From Paraphysomonas bandaiensis (Eukaryota > Chrysophyceae), in the NCBI GenBank assembly GCA_965644295.1, contig CBFFRP010000412.1:1-64000 (forward strand): 64,000 nucleotides of DNA, read 5' to 3'. Within the stretch, counting starts at the first letter, position 1. Every line of letters begins with the position of its first letter. Below, one piece after another: positions 33,461 through 44,545 of this stretch. Both the position numbers and the translations under genes were made by a program. A model generated the notes under the pieces. The model worked only from the letters and a program-made list of their open reading frames with translations, did not search any database and was not told the origin of the DNA.

Positions 33461-33849
33461 AGTGCGCCCATCGAGTGATCCAATCAGCAGAGTGCATCAT
33501 AGCATAGTGCATCATATCACATGCATCGAGTATATGTATATAGTAATATGACGAGGCAGCCATATGCAGCAGATACACGTTAATGAGTGCTTGAATGATA
33601 GGTGATAACATGTTGCTACCATCTTATTTCATGAAACTGTGAGATGAGATATGCAGTTACTGGACGAGGTTTATAAGGCTGTATGGAGAGGAACTGTGAA
33701 GGGCTGTATATTATGGTATGAAGTGATTTGATATGGATATCAATGATTGAATTCCAGGTGGGAGCATCATGCTCCCATCATCCTATTTAAAGTGTCAGGT
33801 ATGTAGAGAGATGAGAAGTGGTACATTTGAAGGAATAGAAGGCTGTATA

Positions 33850-34290
33850 TCATGCATGCACTATGTTGTGTGATGGTATATGATATGCTGAATGTTGTCA
33901 TGGTTTATTATGCTGTTGTAGGCGCAATGACGTTTATACTTACCGGTGCAAGAGGGATGCCTAAGCGACACAAGCGCCCGGCTGCCCCTGTACCATCTTG
34001 CAGTGAATATGTGTCATGTTGTGTAAGGGTATGCAGTATGGCTGTATGTGATAAGAATTCTGAACGGTGTGGAATAATAAAATGCTGAAGGCTGTGATGG
34101 TTTATTATGCTGTTGTAGGCGCAATGACGTTTATACTTACCGGTGCAAGAGGGATGCCTAAGCGACACAAGCGCCCGGCTGCCCCTGTTCCATCTTGCAG
34201 TGAATATGTGTCATGTTGTGTAAGGGTATGCAGTATGGCTGTATGTGATAAGAATTCTGAACGGTGTGGAATAATAAAATGCTGAACGCT
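33850..34290. repeat. ~175-bp tandem duplication downstream of the recombinase gene
   Basis: Two nearly identical units share GGTTTATTATGCTGTTGTAG and continue for ~170 bp with one or two substitutions. Each carries a short frame starting MPKRHKRPAAPVPSC. Confidence 0.9.
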
Positions 34291-34800
34291 GTGATGGTTG
34301 ATTATACTGTTGTATGCTCTGTAAATAATGATACGATGTATTCCAATTACTAATGAATCATTAATTATAAGGGTACAGTATAAAAAGTTGATGGAGTGGT
34401 TATAAATGAATACATATAGGCATTCTACAGATTACTAACATCAGACTGTGTCGAATAATAAAATGCTGCACGCTGTAATGGTTGATTATACTGTTGTATG
34501 CTCTGTAAATAATGATACGATGTATTCCAATTACTAATGAATCATTAATTATAAGGGTACATTATAAAAAGTTGATGGAGTGGTTATAAATGAATACATA
34601 TAGGCATTCTACAGATTACTAACATCAGACTGTGTCGAATAATAAAATGCTGAACGCTGTAATGGTTGATTATACTGTTGTATGCTCTGTAAATAATGAT
34701 ACGATGTATTCCAATTACTAATGAATCATTAATTATAAGGGTACATTATAAAAAGTTGATGGAGTGGTTATAAATGAATACATATATTGGCATTCTACAG
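34276..34800. repeat. ~187-bp tandem repeat, three units
   Basis: Three units begin AATGCTG-A/C-ACGCTGT and contain AATGATACGATGTATTCCAA. Units two and three differ at few positions. The array ends at the stop codon of the recombinase gene, so the gene's 3' flank is satellite. Confidence 0.9.
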
Positions 34801-37120
34801 ATTACTAACATCAGACTGAAGTTTCCTTTTCTTTGTCCTTGGAATAATGTTACCATCACTGTCCCTTCGTGCACTCATTGCATCATATATACTGTTTATG
34901 TATTTCTTAGAGGCTTTTTTTTTGGGGTGAAACTTGTCGTAATTTTCCTGACCAAATAAATCAACAATAACACGCAATTCAACCTTTTCAGCTATGCATT
35001 TTAAATTACTCTTCCATTCTCTGTACGAAGTAGACTGACTTGCCATACAGGGTTTCGGCTCATCAAGAAAACGTTTCTCGTCATCGTACAATAGGCCGAG
35101 TCCTTTAGTCAATACTCGATTTAGTTTTTTCTGTTTGTTGACGTTGTCTACCATAGGGTATCTCTTTCCTACAATTTCATGTAATTCATAATCAAAATAG
35201 TCAATAATAACTGTTGATAAGCATAATTTTTCGAGAGTTTTATATTGAATGAAGGATATATGGGGCATGCGCTGCATGTTAACTCTCATGTATTGAAAAA
35301 CATTTGTCGTAGTAGTGGATGGACCTTTGGAAGGTCCTTCAGTAATCGGAGGCAAGACTGTAGGCGATGTAGGTATCCGTGATACAGTCTCTGAAGTTGG
35401 TATAGTGGTATCCGTTGGAATATTTTTCAAGCCTTCTAGAATATCAGCCACAGCAGTGTCTAATTTCTTGTGCAGATCAGCTATTGCAATAGTTTGGGTG
35501 TCACACTTTCTATGAAGCTGTTGTATTTGGTCTCGAAGAATGCGATTCTCCTGGTAAATTTCGTCTACATTTCTTGTGTCTACAAAATTAAGGCGAAGCC
35601 ATTCCTCCTCAATCGCAGCACTCCATTGCATTATGTCATTCCAAGTGAAATGGTGGCGCATCATGTTGTGCTTGAATTTACAAACCACTGCATGTTGTGC
35701 CGTGTATTTAGAAACAAATGATGGTAACCTCATAAGGAATGTAGCAAACACAGAGAGTTTAAATTGAAATAGACAGCCATCAACCCCAAATTCTGGGTAA
35801 GTGAGTGGATAACATGTTTCGATTAACGCCATCACTTGTTCTCGGTTTCCATTGTTGATAAATACACACTCGGGTGGATATATCTTATTCCTGGGATTAG
35901 AGTAGCCACTTAAAATTTTTCCACCCACAGCAATAGTGACATCTAGTCCCATGATATACTCAAAAATGCTGCACTCTCCGGAGAAGTCCCATCCTCCACG
36001 CATAATCGCATGGAAGATGCCGCCTGACTGACTACTGGCTATGTCAGTTGCAGCCCCGACTCTAAGACCCTTGCCTGTTGTTTCCTTTGTAACTCCAGGT
36101 ACCTTCCCGATCATTTGTTTTAGTAGCTTAGAAACAAATTGACTAGCGCTTGATGTAGTCAATGCTAGATCTGGAAAGACGAAGTCACCGTTGAGATCTG
36201 CTGCAGTACAGGACATCCAGTACATTGAATAAGCGAAGAAAACACAAGTCTCTAGACAAGAGTAGTCGGGAAAAAAGTTCATTGTTTTGATAGAAGCCAC
36301 CTTCAATTCTGTCCAATCAAACGTTAAGTATCCATCGCAGTGCCACATTGCATTATTATACGAAGCAAACATTGCTTCAGACACCCGACCAACAGCAGCA
36401 AACGTGAAAACCAAATAGAGATTGTACAATGAATACTTCTTCACTTCTAAATAAAGTTTATTAGCATACAGTAAATCATAGATATGTGAAGTATGTCCAC
36501 TTACCGGAGAAATCAGATGCCCGATGTATAATGTATTCACCTATGCGCTTCATTAGTTCTTTCCCCACTGGACTTGTTTTCTCTGATATACGCACTCCTT
36601 GTGCGATACACCGCTTGATAATATGCTTTGATACTGCCGCTCTCACATCTTTGTACCACAGCTCATTGGAGCTGCTTAATAACTCATTTCTTTTAAATCG
36701 CTTCGTCAGCGCAGTCTTCGTGTCTGACAAATACTGCCAAGCAGTACCTAGGGTCAAAGGCTTCTTCGTTGTTCCATGGACGGCGTGATCGATCAAAAAG
36801 CCACCGAAACATTGAAATAGTTCTACATTTATATCACTGTCTATGAGTTCCTTATACCTCTTCTTCCCGTCGAACCGCATCTCCAAGTACTTCGCAAACT
36901 GAGCTAACGCAGAGGAGTTACGATTTTTGGTTTCCCCATCACCGACTTTTCTAATGCCCCCTGTGGTAGTTGATTCCGTGGTAGTTGATTCCGTGGTAGT
37001 TGATTCCGTGGTAGTTGATTCCGTGGTAGTTGATTCCATGCTACTATGATATGTTCTCGCTGTTATTATGTTCTGTATGTATGATACCATGCTGTGATGA
37101 GAGAGCTCCTCCTTCAACAC
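34795..37120 (-). CDS. Crypton-like tyrosine recombinase (2 exons, 755 aa)
   Basis: Exons on the minus strand are 37120-36505 and 36446-34795. The 58-bp intron starts GTAAGT, has a branch-point-like TGCTAATAAAC, and its phase makes the total exactly 756 codons. Residues ~60-200 are a helical, SAM-like core-binding region. The catalytic domain spans ~206-375. It has GRVSEAM with Arg ~226, LKVASIKTM with the beta-hairpin Lys ~254-259, KGLRVGAATD with Arg ~334 (Lys in place of the usual His three residues earlier), RGGWDFSG with Trp ~358 and FEYIMG with nucleophile Tyr ~369. The spacings match tyrosine recombinases. A ~380-residue C-terminal region, basic at its end (RTKKRKLQ), may bind DNA. The N terminus carries five ESTTT repeats. 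Crypton is the best-fitting element type; a domesticated recombinase is possible. Confidence 0.8.
36960..37036. repeat. 15-bp coding minisatellite (ESTTT)
   Basis: The unit GGTAGTTGATTCCGT is repeated about five times within exon 1 of the recombinase gene, encoding ESTTT on the minus strand. It is likely length-variable. Confidence 0.95.
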
Positions 37121-37439
37121 CCACCTCCCTGGATCTATTACTCACCAGCAACACCATACATACCACTGGTCACTCATCATCACCACTTATATAGTTCCAC
37201 ACCATTATGGTGCGGGCTTGAGTACGGTACCTTCCACATTTTACAGAAAAATCTAAAGTGCGACGGAAAACAACTCACACGATACGGACCCTTTCACTTA
37301 AGTCACTCGGCGGTTTACAACATGTCACTTGAATCACTCAGTTTACATCATGCCACTACAGTCACTGCGCTTGTTAAACTTGACCGGAATTGCAACTGGA
37401 AAATTGCCTCACTGATAACAAGGTATCTGCTAGGAACTT

Positions 37440-38663
37440 ATGTACAGCTGGAAAGAAGCAATCCTAATCAGTACAGCCAGTCTGTGCGCTGTCGGATGCG
37501 TCGCGTTGATTGTATTGTACGTTCGATTTTCCAAATTAAGGGAGTTTTTAGGCCACCTGTCGATGGCCCTTGCCGTTAGTGGCCTGGGCTCCGCAGTTAA
37601 TATATTTCTTGGCTTTTCTCGAAGTGACATAATGCCATGCACGGTCCAGGGAGTAGTTTTCGCTTACTTTTCGAATGTGTCCATTACAGCAATAACTTAT
37701 ATTTCTATTTTTACTCTCCGGGCTTTCAACCATGGCGTTTCCAGCAAAGTAAATCATTCGGTGATTGCATTGGTATGCTGTGGACCGCTTGTGTTGGGTA
37801 TCCTACCATTCACTCTCGATGAGTATAAATTGGATGGTGAGTACTCTATCTTATGTTGGATTCATTCTCAGGGAAGCTCTTTGACAACGTTAACATTGCA
37901 GTTTATGTGCTATTATATTCCTCTTATCTTGGCAGTGGTAATTAACGGTACAGTTTACTACCTAGTCTCCGAAAAGGTTGGACAGCCAGCGGATATGTCA
38001 TCTACAATGGTAACGGATAGATCAGTTCTTCTTATACGACAGAATATTGCTCAAATGATGTGGTTTCCTTTTATTTTGACAATATCCAGCTCTGTATTGG
38101 TGATTCTGAAGGCTCTCGAGTGGGCGGGACTTTGGCGTGACTGGATGTTCTGTCTGGTTGTATTCAGCGAGATACAGACATTTCTTTTTTGTCTGGTCTA
38201 TGTATTGTTACCTGGGGTACAGCAATGCTGGAAGGCAACTATAGCGCCGCGCAAGTCTCTGTCAAATGCAGCCGCCAAGCGCACCGAATCGGGAGAACGA
38301 CAAGATGTTTTCGTGTATCTGACAGTCACACCAACCCTGCATGACTTGACTTTACCGCTTTACATCGATGACAATACGGCCTCGTCGCCCATTAGCCTTC
38401 ATGTTGGTCAGACTTCACGGGCCCTACTCTATGCGCAGGACAGTTTCTGTAGTGATATGCACGCGGAGCAAACGACCGTTTTCAACCGTATTTCTTTCTC
38501 GTCGTCCTCCAGCTCGGACGACCCACACTCCACCAGCATTCGTGATGTAATGTCTGAGAGTCTTGACGACATAGACAGTGTTCGTAATACTTCGAATAAC
38601 TCCCTTAAAAGTCATCGTGAGTTCAAGTATGTGAGTCAAAATTTCGAAAATCTTCCTCGATGA
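37440..38663 (+). CDS. Seven-transmembrane receptor, cAMP-receptor-like GPCR (407 aa)
   Basis: A single exon with seven hydrophobic segments at about residues 7-28, 37-58, 69-93, 106-125, 146-178, 203-228 and 237-258. The first segment follows a very short outside N terminus. Cys67 (MPCTVQG) and Cys139 (LCWIHSQ) can form the extracellular disulfide typical of the cAR / class E and related protist receptors. TM5 and TM6 are linked by a short basic loop (SEKVG...LLIRQN). The ~145-residue cytoplasmic tail is rich in Ser/Thr/Asp (ISFSSSSSSDDPHSTS), fitting phosphorylation-based desensitisation. The family assignment rests on topology and general pattern; the ligand cannot be inferred. Confidence 0.82.
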   Translation: MYSWKEAILISTASLCAVGCVALIVLYVRFSKLREFLGHLSMALAVSGLGSAVNIFLGFSRSDIMPCTVQGVVFAYFSNVSITAITYISIFTLRAFNHGVSSKVNHSVIALVCCGPLVLGILPFTLDEYKLDGEYSILCWIHSQGSSLTTLTLQFMCYYIPLILAVVINGTVYYLVSEKVGQPADMSSTMVTDRSVLLIRQNIAQMMWFPFILTISSSVLVILKALEWAGLWRDWMFCLVVFSEIQTFLFCLVYVLLPGVQQCWKATIAPRKSLSNAAAKRTESGERQDVFVYLTVTPTLHDLTLPLYIDDNTASSPISLHVGQTSRALLYAQDSFCSDMHAEQTTVFNRISFSSSSSSDDPHSTSIRDVMSESLDDIDSVRNTSNNSLKSHREFKYVSQNFENLPR

Positions 38664-39070
38664 TATCAAGATATTGTTAATTTTTGTTTGGGAGCTTGCG
38701 GTATCACAGTTGATTGTGCTCTGTCATTATTTCAATACTTATCCTGTCCCTTGTTTTTATATATTTTTGTAATGGCACACTGTCGTGTTGGCGCATTTAT
38801 TTTGTGGCAACGCCTTTTCGTTCACCAGTGTAATGCCGATGTCGAAAGAGGGCTTAAGTTACTTGTGTTTCATGGAGATATACGAAGTTGTGTGATAATT
38901 TAATTTCATTGTTGCTCAATTAATTTAAATTATATCTTTTGTTATTATCCTCAGTCGTTATAGGCAATTTGTTGCTGCGTCACTGTTATTTTATACGTAC
39001 CTGGACTACTTGTAAAATATATATATTCTTCTGTGTATTCCCGTTCTTCTAATCTTCGGCATAGATAATC
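38664..39070. other. 3' flank of the receptor gene
   Basis: No coding signal; AT-rich. The copia insertion begins at its end. Confidence 0.5.
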
Positions 39071-39075
39071 ACTAT

Positions 39076-39340
39076 TATTAGGATTCAGCTTAATACATGA
39101 TTGTATCTGTGAGTTATAATGTTCAATGAAATATACCATGAACTGAATTAGAGAGAGTATCTGTCGAAGATACGTGATCGTCATCATAACGTCGTCATTA
39201 TCAGTTACACTTCTAACTATTCCGTTGTGCATGATAGTACGTTCTATATTGTTATTCATAATTTTCACTCTATCGTGTTCATTACTTACACTCTAATAAT
39301 CACAACATTGTTTTACTATTATAAAGATCAATTCTTTATT
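39076..39340 (+). repeat. 5' LTR of the copia element
   Basis: 265 bp, identical to 44546-44810. TATTAGGATTCAGC at the start and ATTCTTTATT at the end are shared. A TATA-like ACTATTATAAAGATC lies near its 3' end. Confidence 0.97.
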
Positions 39341-39354
39341 TGGTAGCGAGATGT
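39341..39354 (+). promoter_or_regulatory. Putative minus-strand primer binding site
   Basis: TGGTAGCGAG immediately follows the 5' LTR, where copia elements carry a tRNA-complementary site (often TGGTATCAGAGC). It overlaps the start codon at 39351, which is unusually close. Confidence 0.55.
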
Positions 39355-42300
39355 CAGTTAAAGTTACAAGTTACGACTCAACCGACTCGGATTCGACAAC
39401 CGACAAGCGAAAGGACTCAATGCCAAAATTCGATGCGAAGAACTTCTCCAGGTGGCAGAAGAAGTGCCGTGCATGGTTCTATCGCAAGCCTAAGATCGTT
39501 TATACTCTACAGAACGATCACCCAATTGAGCCTGAAGCAGGAGAAAACTCAGATGACGAGGACTACCAGTATCGACTCGAACAGTATCAGGATGCGAAAC
39601 GATATTATGATGAAGGTAATAACTACCTATGGTCAGTCATTGCAAGCTCTATCATTGGTCAGAATGAAGAGGCTGAAGGGATTTTGGAGAACGTCCCCGA
39701 TGGAGACGGTAAAACCGCCTGGACGGACTTGCTCAACCACTTCAAAGAAAAAACGACTAACGACGTCATCACTGATCTGATTGGCCAGTTTCAGAGCATA
39801 AAAATCAAAAAAGGTCAGTCGATAATCAACTTTCTTGACGCTGTCGAAAAGCTCCGAAACAAGCTGATTAATTATGGTCATCGGATAAGTGACCAAGATC
39901 TCATATCACGCATTCGACAAGGCCTGGTATCCAAAGAAAATATGACGTATCGTGAACTGGCGATCAACCTGCAGATGCACCCTATCGATGACTACAAAAC
40001 ACTCATACGCAGACTACGCGGATTAGGAAGCTCGTCTGTCGGAATGCTCTTGTCAAGCAACGAAGAATCAAAAACCGACAGTATTCAGCTTGCAGCCTCA
40101 AAACCCCCATTTTCCCGAAATAAAGTGAATTCTAAACGCAAAAAGGGGACATCTTTCAGAAACCGTTCCAATAAACCGAAACATGACAAGAGAGCTGACA
40201 AGGACATTACGTGTTTCCGATGCGATGGAAAAGGACACATCGCTTCAGAATGCAAACACTCATGGGAAAGGATCCAACAAATGAAGAGTTCCTCTGGAAA
40301 CAAATCAACCAGTAGGAAATTCAAAAAGGTTAGATTCCAGACCCACCAGAGCACTGAAAACGACGAATCCGACCAGTTTGCAGATTATGAAGACAGTGGT
40401 CCACTACAACAGAAAGGACGAGACTTCGGAGGAGTCGGATATCCAACAAACGACGAAACAAACTTCGTTTTTGATCAAGAAGCCGGAATGGGAACCCTTG
40501 ATTCTGGCTGCACAGTCTCCATCACACCTGAAGCCGGATACATCACCAATTATGAGGAATGCCTCACCGACATTCAAACAGCTAAGTCAGGATCAACTAT
40601 GACCTCTTCAGGACATGGAAGACTTGGTATTATCCCCAAGTGCAAGCACGTGGATCATGCTTCAAGGACACTCGTGTCCATCAGCCAATTAGATGACCTA
40701 GGGTATAAAATCTTGTTCGGAAACCAATCAGTTGAGATATATAAAGATGAAATACTGCTATCAAAGGGTAAGAGAGTTGGAGGCCTATATGAAATTCCGT
40801 TAACAGACCTCGGTACTCCTATTGACGTATCCCACCTTGCTTCAACTGCTTCAGGCCCACTCGCAACTCTAGCACATAAGAGATTGGCACATTCTTCAAT
40901 TGGACTCATACAGAAAGCTGTACAGTCAAAATTAGTAACGGGTATTAAGTTAACGAAGTCGGAGATGAATGCTACTTCTTTATCGGGTGGCCTATGTGAT
41001 GGTTGTGCTAGTGGTAAATCTCATCGCCGAAAACATAGACACGCTATCAGACAAATGCTGCTCAAGCGTGTAAGAAGAGCAAATGAGCTGGGGGAGCTAG
41101 TAGTAGCCGATTTTTCTGGACCTCATGCACCAGAGGCAATCATTACTGGCAACCGTTACATACTCGGGATGACTGATGTAGCTTCCAGACACCAATGGGA
41201 CTCCTACGGACCAACGAGAGATGAAGATTTTGTCATCCAATCCATCCAGAAAGTTGTTATGTATCTACATAGTAAAGGCAAACGCCTACAACATTATCAT
41301 GCGGATGGCGGGAAGGAACTGGTATCAAAAAAAGTTCTAGAGTATCTTCAATCAATAGGGGCTACATGGACTTTCAACTCCCCGTATACCCCTGAGGATA
41401 ACCCATTCCAAGAGCGATCATGGCGGACAACTAAAGAACGAGCACTCAGCAGCCTTATCGACTCTGGACTCCCACCGAATTTCTGGGAACAAGCCTCAAG
41501 GGCGACAATACACATCAAGAACAGGTTACCGTGTCAAACAGCTAAAGGATTTATGTCCCCACTCCAATTCATCGAAAACGAAATACCAGACTTGAGTTAT
41601 GCCAGAATATGGGGATGTAAATGCTTTGTGAATATCGATTCCAGTCTCCGAAAGAACAATTGGGACAGACATAGCTGGCCTGGGTATTTTATGGGCTATC
41701 GAGAGGATGGTCCTGGATATATAGTCTTTGTTCCCGCATTAAGAGATTTTGTTATATCAGGACATGTATTTTTCAACGAATGTGTTCCACCAGCGGATAA
41801 GAGATATTTTAAAGAGATAAATGAGATCTTCAGAGAGAATGAGACCTCCAGGACAGTAGAAAGTTTCAAATATCTCATAGGCCTAGCTCATGTAGATCCA
41901 GACGATGGATTAACATATGTAACAACTCAAATAAAGCTCAGAAAAGGATTAATCGCAGCGTATCGTGGTCTAGTGGACGACAGCGGTGACAAGACACGAC
42001 TCATCCAGCTCGACGACCCCATTCATGCTGCAGACGTCGAAAAGTACACTGAAGAATACATAGAACTCAAAGCAGTTGGTCTCAAATGTAATACTTCTCG
42101 ATCGAAAACCCCAATACATAAATCCAGCAAATCAGATCGAGACCCCGATACAGTTAATGGATCTCCAGCGCCAGCCGCTACTTCCAGGGGGAGTGGCGTG
42201 AATCGAAGACATCATGATGCCGCGCAGGAGAGAATCAGCAGCCATCGGTGTGAACCTACCCACTCCGATGCAAAGATAGCGAAGACTCGCCCTTCGAAAA

Positions 42301-44345
42301 AATTCAATGGGAATCTAGTGCCGAATCCGGCACCACACGGTCAAGTGGATCGTGTGCGTCAGCGTGTGGCCAAACGCTGCAACAAGCCTGCTGATTCATC
42401 GGGAGATTGGGAAAATCAGGATACACCTGAAGGGCCAAGTAAGGTCCGTGCTACAGCAAAACAGCAATTTTTAGCTGGTAAAAAGAGTGTTCTCCGAAGC
42501 AAGAGAATGGCCAGGAAACGGGTAATTGTAAATATACATAAACTTGGTGATGGTGTATATACATGTGATGTAAATGCCAAACATGTAGTAAATCATATGG
42601 CACATGACACACAATGTATATCAAAATTACATACAAACAATATTGATATTGTTATGCATGCTATCAGTAATTGCGATGACATTGACGAGCTAACCGATAC
42701 ACCAAAGAGTGTTCAAGATGCTATTTCAGGTAAATATAAACAGCAGTGGATCGATGCTATCAATAGAGAAATATCCACTCTTCAGAGGAAAGGGTGCTGG
42801 AGATACACTGCGTTACCACCTGGAGCAAGAGCCATAAAGGGGAAACTCATATTCAAAATAAAAAGAAAACAGAATGATATCAAATTCAAGGCTCGACTAG
42901 TCGCACAGGGTTTTACTCAAATCCAAGGCATCGATTACAATGATACATACAGCCCCGTCGCGAAGGCTACATCACTACGTACAATTATTGCCCTTTCGAC
43001 TATTATGAAACTCAAATTGCACCAAATCGATTTCACAACTGCGTACATCAATGCTGACCTCGAAGAGGACATATACATGCATCCCCCTCCTGGCATGGAC
43101 GTCCCTGACGGAAAAGTCCTCAAACTGATGAAAAGCATCTATGGTCTAAAGCAAGCAGGTCTTAACTGGTATAAGTGCTGTACAAATTTTATGCTAGATA
43201 TGGGTTTCACCAGACTAATATCTGACCCGTGTATATTCAAAAAGCAGATTAATGGCAGGATTATGCTAATAGCCATGTATGTGGACGATATTATTATAGC
43301 ATCTACATCCGACACTGATATCCAACAATTCAAAGACCATTTATCCAAAAAGTTCGAAATTACGGATCTCGGACTCCTAGATTATTACTTGGGCATCTCC
43401 ATTCATCAAGATTTTGACAAAAATATCACAACTCTCAGTCAGGAGCAGTATGTCAGAAAACTACTGGACAAATTCAACATGTCCGACAGTAAACCCATGT
43501 CAACACCTATGTTACTGTCTTTCAACTATGATTTACATGAATACAATCATCTTTCAGAGTCAAATCAAAGTTATGTTCAGAATTTCCCCTACAAGGAACT
43601 CATAGGTTCCCTGATGTATCTAGCTGTATGCACTCGACCGGATATCGCTTATGCAGTCAATACTCTTGCCAGATTTTCTGATATGCCTAATCTAACTACC
43701 TGTAATGCTGCGTTACATGTTCTTAGGTATCTCAAAGGCACTGCTAAGCAAGGATTGATATATTCTGGATCCCACATAACATTGTCAGGATACTGCGATA
43801 GCGATTGGGCACGGTGTCACCTCACTCGACGGTCCACTACAGCTTTTACATTCTTCATAGGTAATTGTCTTATATCATGGCAATCTCGATTACAGACAAC
43901 TGTGGCATTGTCATCTACTGAAGCTGAGTATATGGCTCTATCGTCAGCAGCTCAGGAAGCATTATGGCTACGCTCTTTATTATCAGAAATTGGTTTCAAA
44001 CTTCCATTCTCAACAACTATTTGGTGCGATAATAAAGGGGCAGTCCAATTATGTTACAATCCTACTCATCATCGTCGTACGAAACATATTGCGATACGGT
44101 ATCATTTCATTCGAGAAAATATTGCCGAAAACCAATTGACTGTTGACCATATTCCCACCACGTCAATGTTAGCCGATCTTCTCACGAAACCACTAGGAAC
44201 AACTAATTTTCTTCAATTGCGAACTACATTGATGGGGGGAGCTGGGTTCGACATCCCATCCAGCAGCAACAGAAAGCGATCAACAACCTCAGAGACACCT
44301 AAATCACAATTAACAAGCCACAAGCGACCTAGGTGGCTAGTTTGA
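39351..44345 (+). CDS. Copia Gag-Pol polyprotein (1664 aa)
   Basis: Domains run in copia order. The Gag capsid region spans ~30-240. A CCHC knuckle at ~288-301 reads CFRCDGKGHIASEC. The aspartic protease at ~380 reads GTLDSGCT. The integrase has an HHCC-like zinc region (~505-555, LCDGCASGKSH) and catalytic residues in VVADFSG (~585), HADGGKE (~650) and the Glu of FQERSW (~695). Reverse transcriptase spans ~1120-1370, with YVDDI at ~1309. RNase H has GYCDSDWA (~1480), STEAEYMAL (~1525) and WCDNKGA (~1560). Gag and Pol share one frame with no stop or frameshift, as in many copia elements, so the Gag excess must come from processing or splicing. All catalytic residues I can check are present. 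Confidence 0.97.
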   Translation: MSVKVTSYDSTDSDSTTDKRKDSMPKFDAKNFSRWQKKCRAWFYRKPKIVYTLQNDHPIEPEAGENSDDEDYQYRLEQYQDAKRYYDEGNNYLWSVIASSIIGQNEEAEGILENVPDGDGKTAWTDLLNHFKEKTTNDVITDLIGQFQSIKIKKGQSIINFLDAVEKLRNKLINYGHRISDQDLISRIRQGLVSKENMTYRELAINLQMHPIDDYKTLIRRLRGLGSSSVGMLLSSNEESKTDSIQLAASKPPFSRNKVNSKRKKGTSFRNRSNKPKHDKRADKDITCFRCDGKGHIASECKHSWERIQQMKSSSGNKSTSRKFKKVRFQTHQSTENDESDQFADYEDSGPLQQKGRDFGGVGYPTNDETNFVFDQEAGMGTLDSGCTVSITPEAGYITNYEECLTDIQTAKSGSTMTSSGHGRLGIIPKCKHVDHASRTLVSISQLDDLGYKILFGNQSVEIYKDEILLSKGKRVGGLYEIPLTDLGTPIDVSHLASTASGPLATLAHKRLAHSSIGLIQKAVQSKLVTGIKLTKSEMNATSLSGGLCDGCASGKSHRRKHRHAIRQMLLKRVRRANELGELVVADFSGPHAPEAIITGNRYILGMTDVASRHQWDSYGPTRDEDFVIQSIQKVVMYLHSKGKRLQHYHADGGKELVSKKVLEYLQSIGATWTFNSPYTPEDNPFQERSWRTTKERALSSLIDSGLPPNFWEQASRATIHIKNRLPCQTAKGFMSPLQFIENEIPDLSYARIWGCKCFVNIDSSLRKNNWDRHSWPGYFMGYREDGPGYIVFVPALRDFVISGHVFFNECVPPADKRYFKEINEIFRENETSRTVESFKYLIGLAHVDPDDGLTYVTTQIKLRKGLIAAYRGLVDDSGDKTRLIQLDDPIHAADVEKYTEEYIELKAVGLKCNTSRSKTPIHKSSKSDRDPDTVNGSPAPAATSRGSGVNRRHHDAAQERISSHRCEPTHSDAKIAKTRPSKKFNGNLVPNPAPHGQVDRVRQRVAKRCNKPADSSGDWENQDTPEGPSKVRATAKQQFLAGKKSVLRSKRMARKRVIVNIHKLGDGVYTCDVNAKHVVNHMAHDTQCISKLHTNNIDIVMHAISNCDDIDELTDTPKSVQDAISGKYKQQWIDAINREISTLQRKGCWRYTALPPGARAIKGKLIFKIKRKQNDIKFKARLVAQGFTQIQGIDYNDTYSPVAKATSLRTIIALSTIMKLKLHQIDFTTAYINADLEEDIYMHPPPGMDVPDGKVLKLMKSIYGLKQAGLNWYKCCTNFMLDMGFTRLISDPCIFKKQINGRIMLIAMYVDDIIIASTSDTDIQQFKDHLSKKFEITDLGLLDYYLGISIHQDFDKNITTLSQEQYVRKLLDKFNMSDSKPMSTPMLLSFNYDLHEYNHLSESNQSYVQNFPYKELIGSLMYLAVCTRPDIAYAVNTLARFSDMPNLTTCNAALHVLRYLKGTAKQGLIYSGSHITLSGYCDSDWARCHLTRRSTTAFTFFIGNCLISWQSRLQTTVALSSTEAEYMALSSAAQEALWLRSLLSEIGFKLPFSTTIWCDNKGAVQLCYNPTHHRRTKHIAIRYHFIRENIAENQLTVDHIPTTSMLADLLTKPLGTTNFLQLRTTLMGGAGFDIPSSSNRKRSTTSETPKSQLTSHKRPRWLV

Positions 44346-44533
44346 GTTACACGGAGTTTTTACCATTTTTTTTTATTTTTATTCAATACATGATGCTGGA
44401 CTAGAAGGATGGTCTCACAATATGGCATCTCTGCAGTTCGCTTATTATTGACTAGTGACTGCTACTCTGGTTTTTACTCTCAGTGTGCATAAGTTCATAT
44501 TCTCTCTATTATCTACGATTCACTGATTATTTC

Positions 44534-44545
44534 ATTGAGGGGGCG
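44534..44545 (+). promoter_or_regulatory. Polypurine tract
   Basis: TTGAGGGGGCG lies directly before the 3' LTR, the expected position of the plus-strand primer. Confidence 0.8.
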
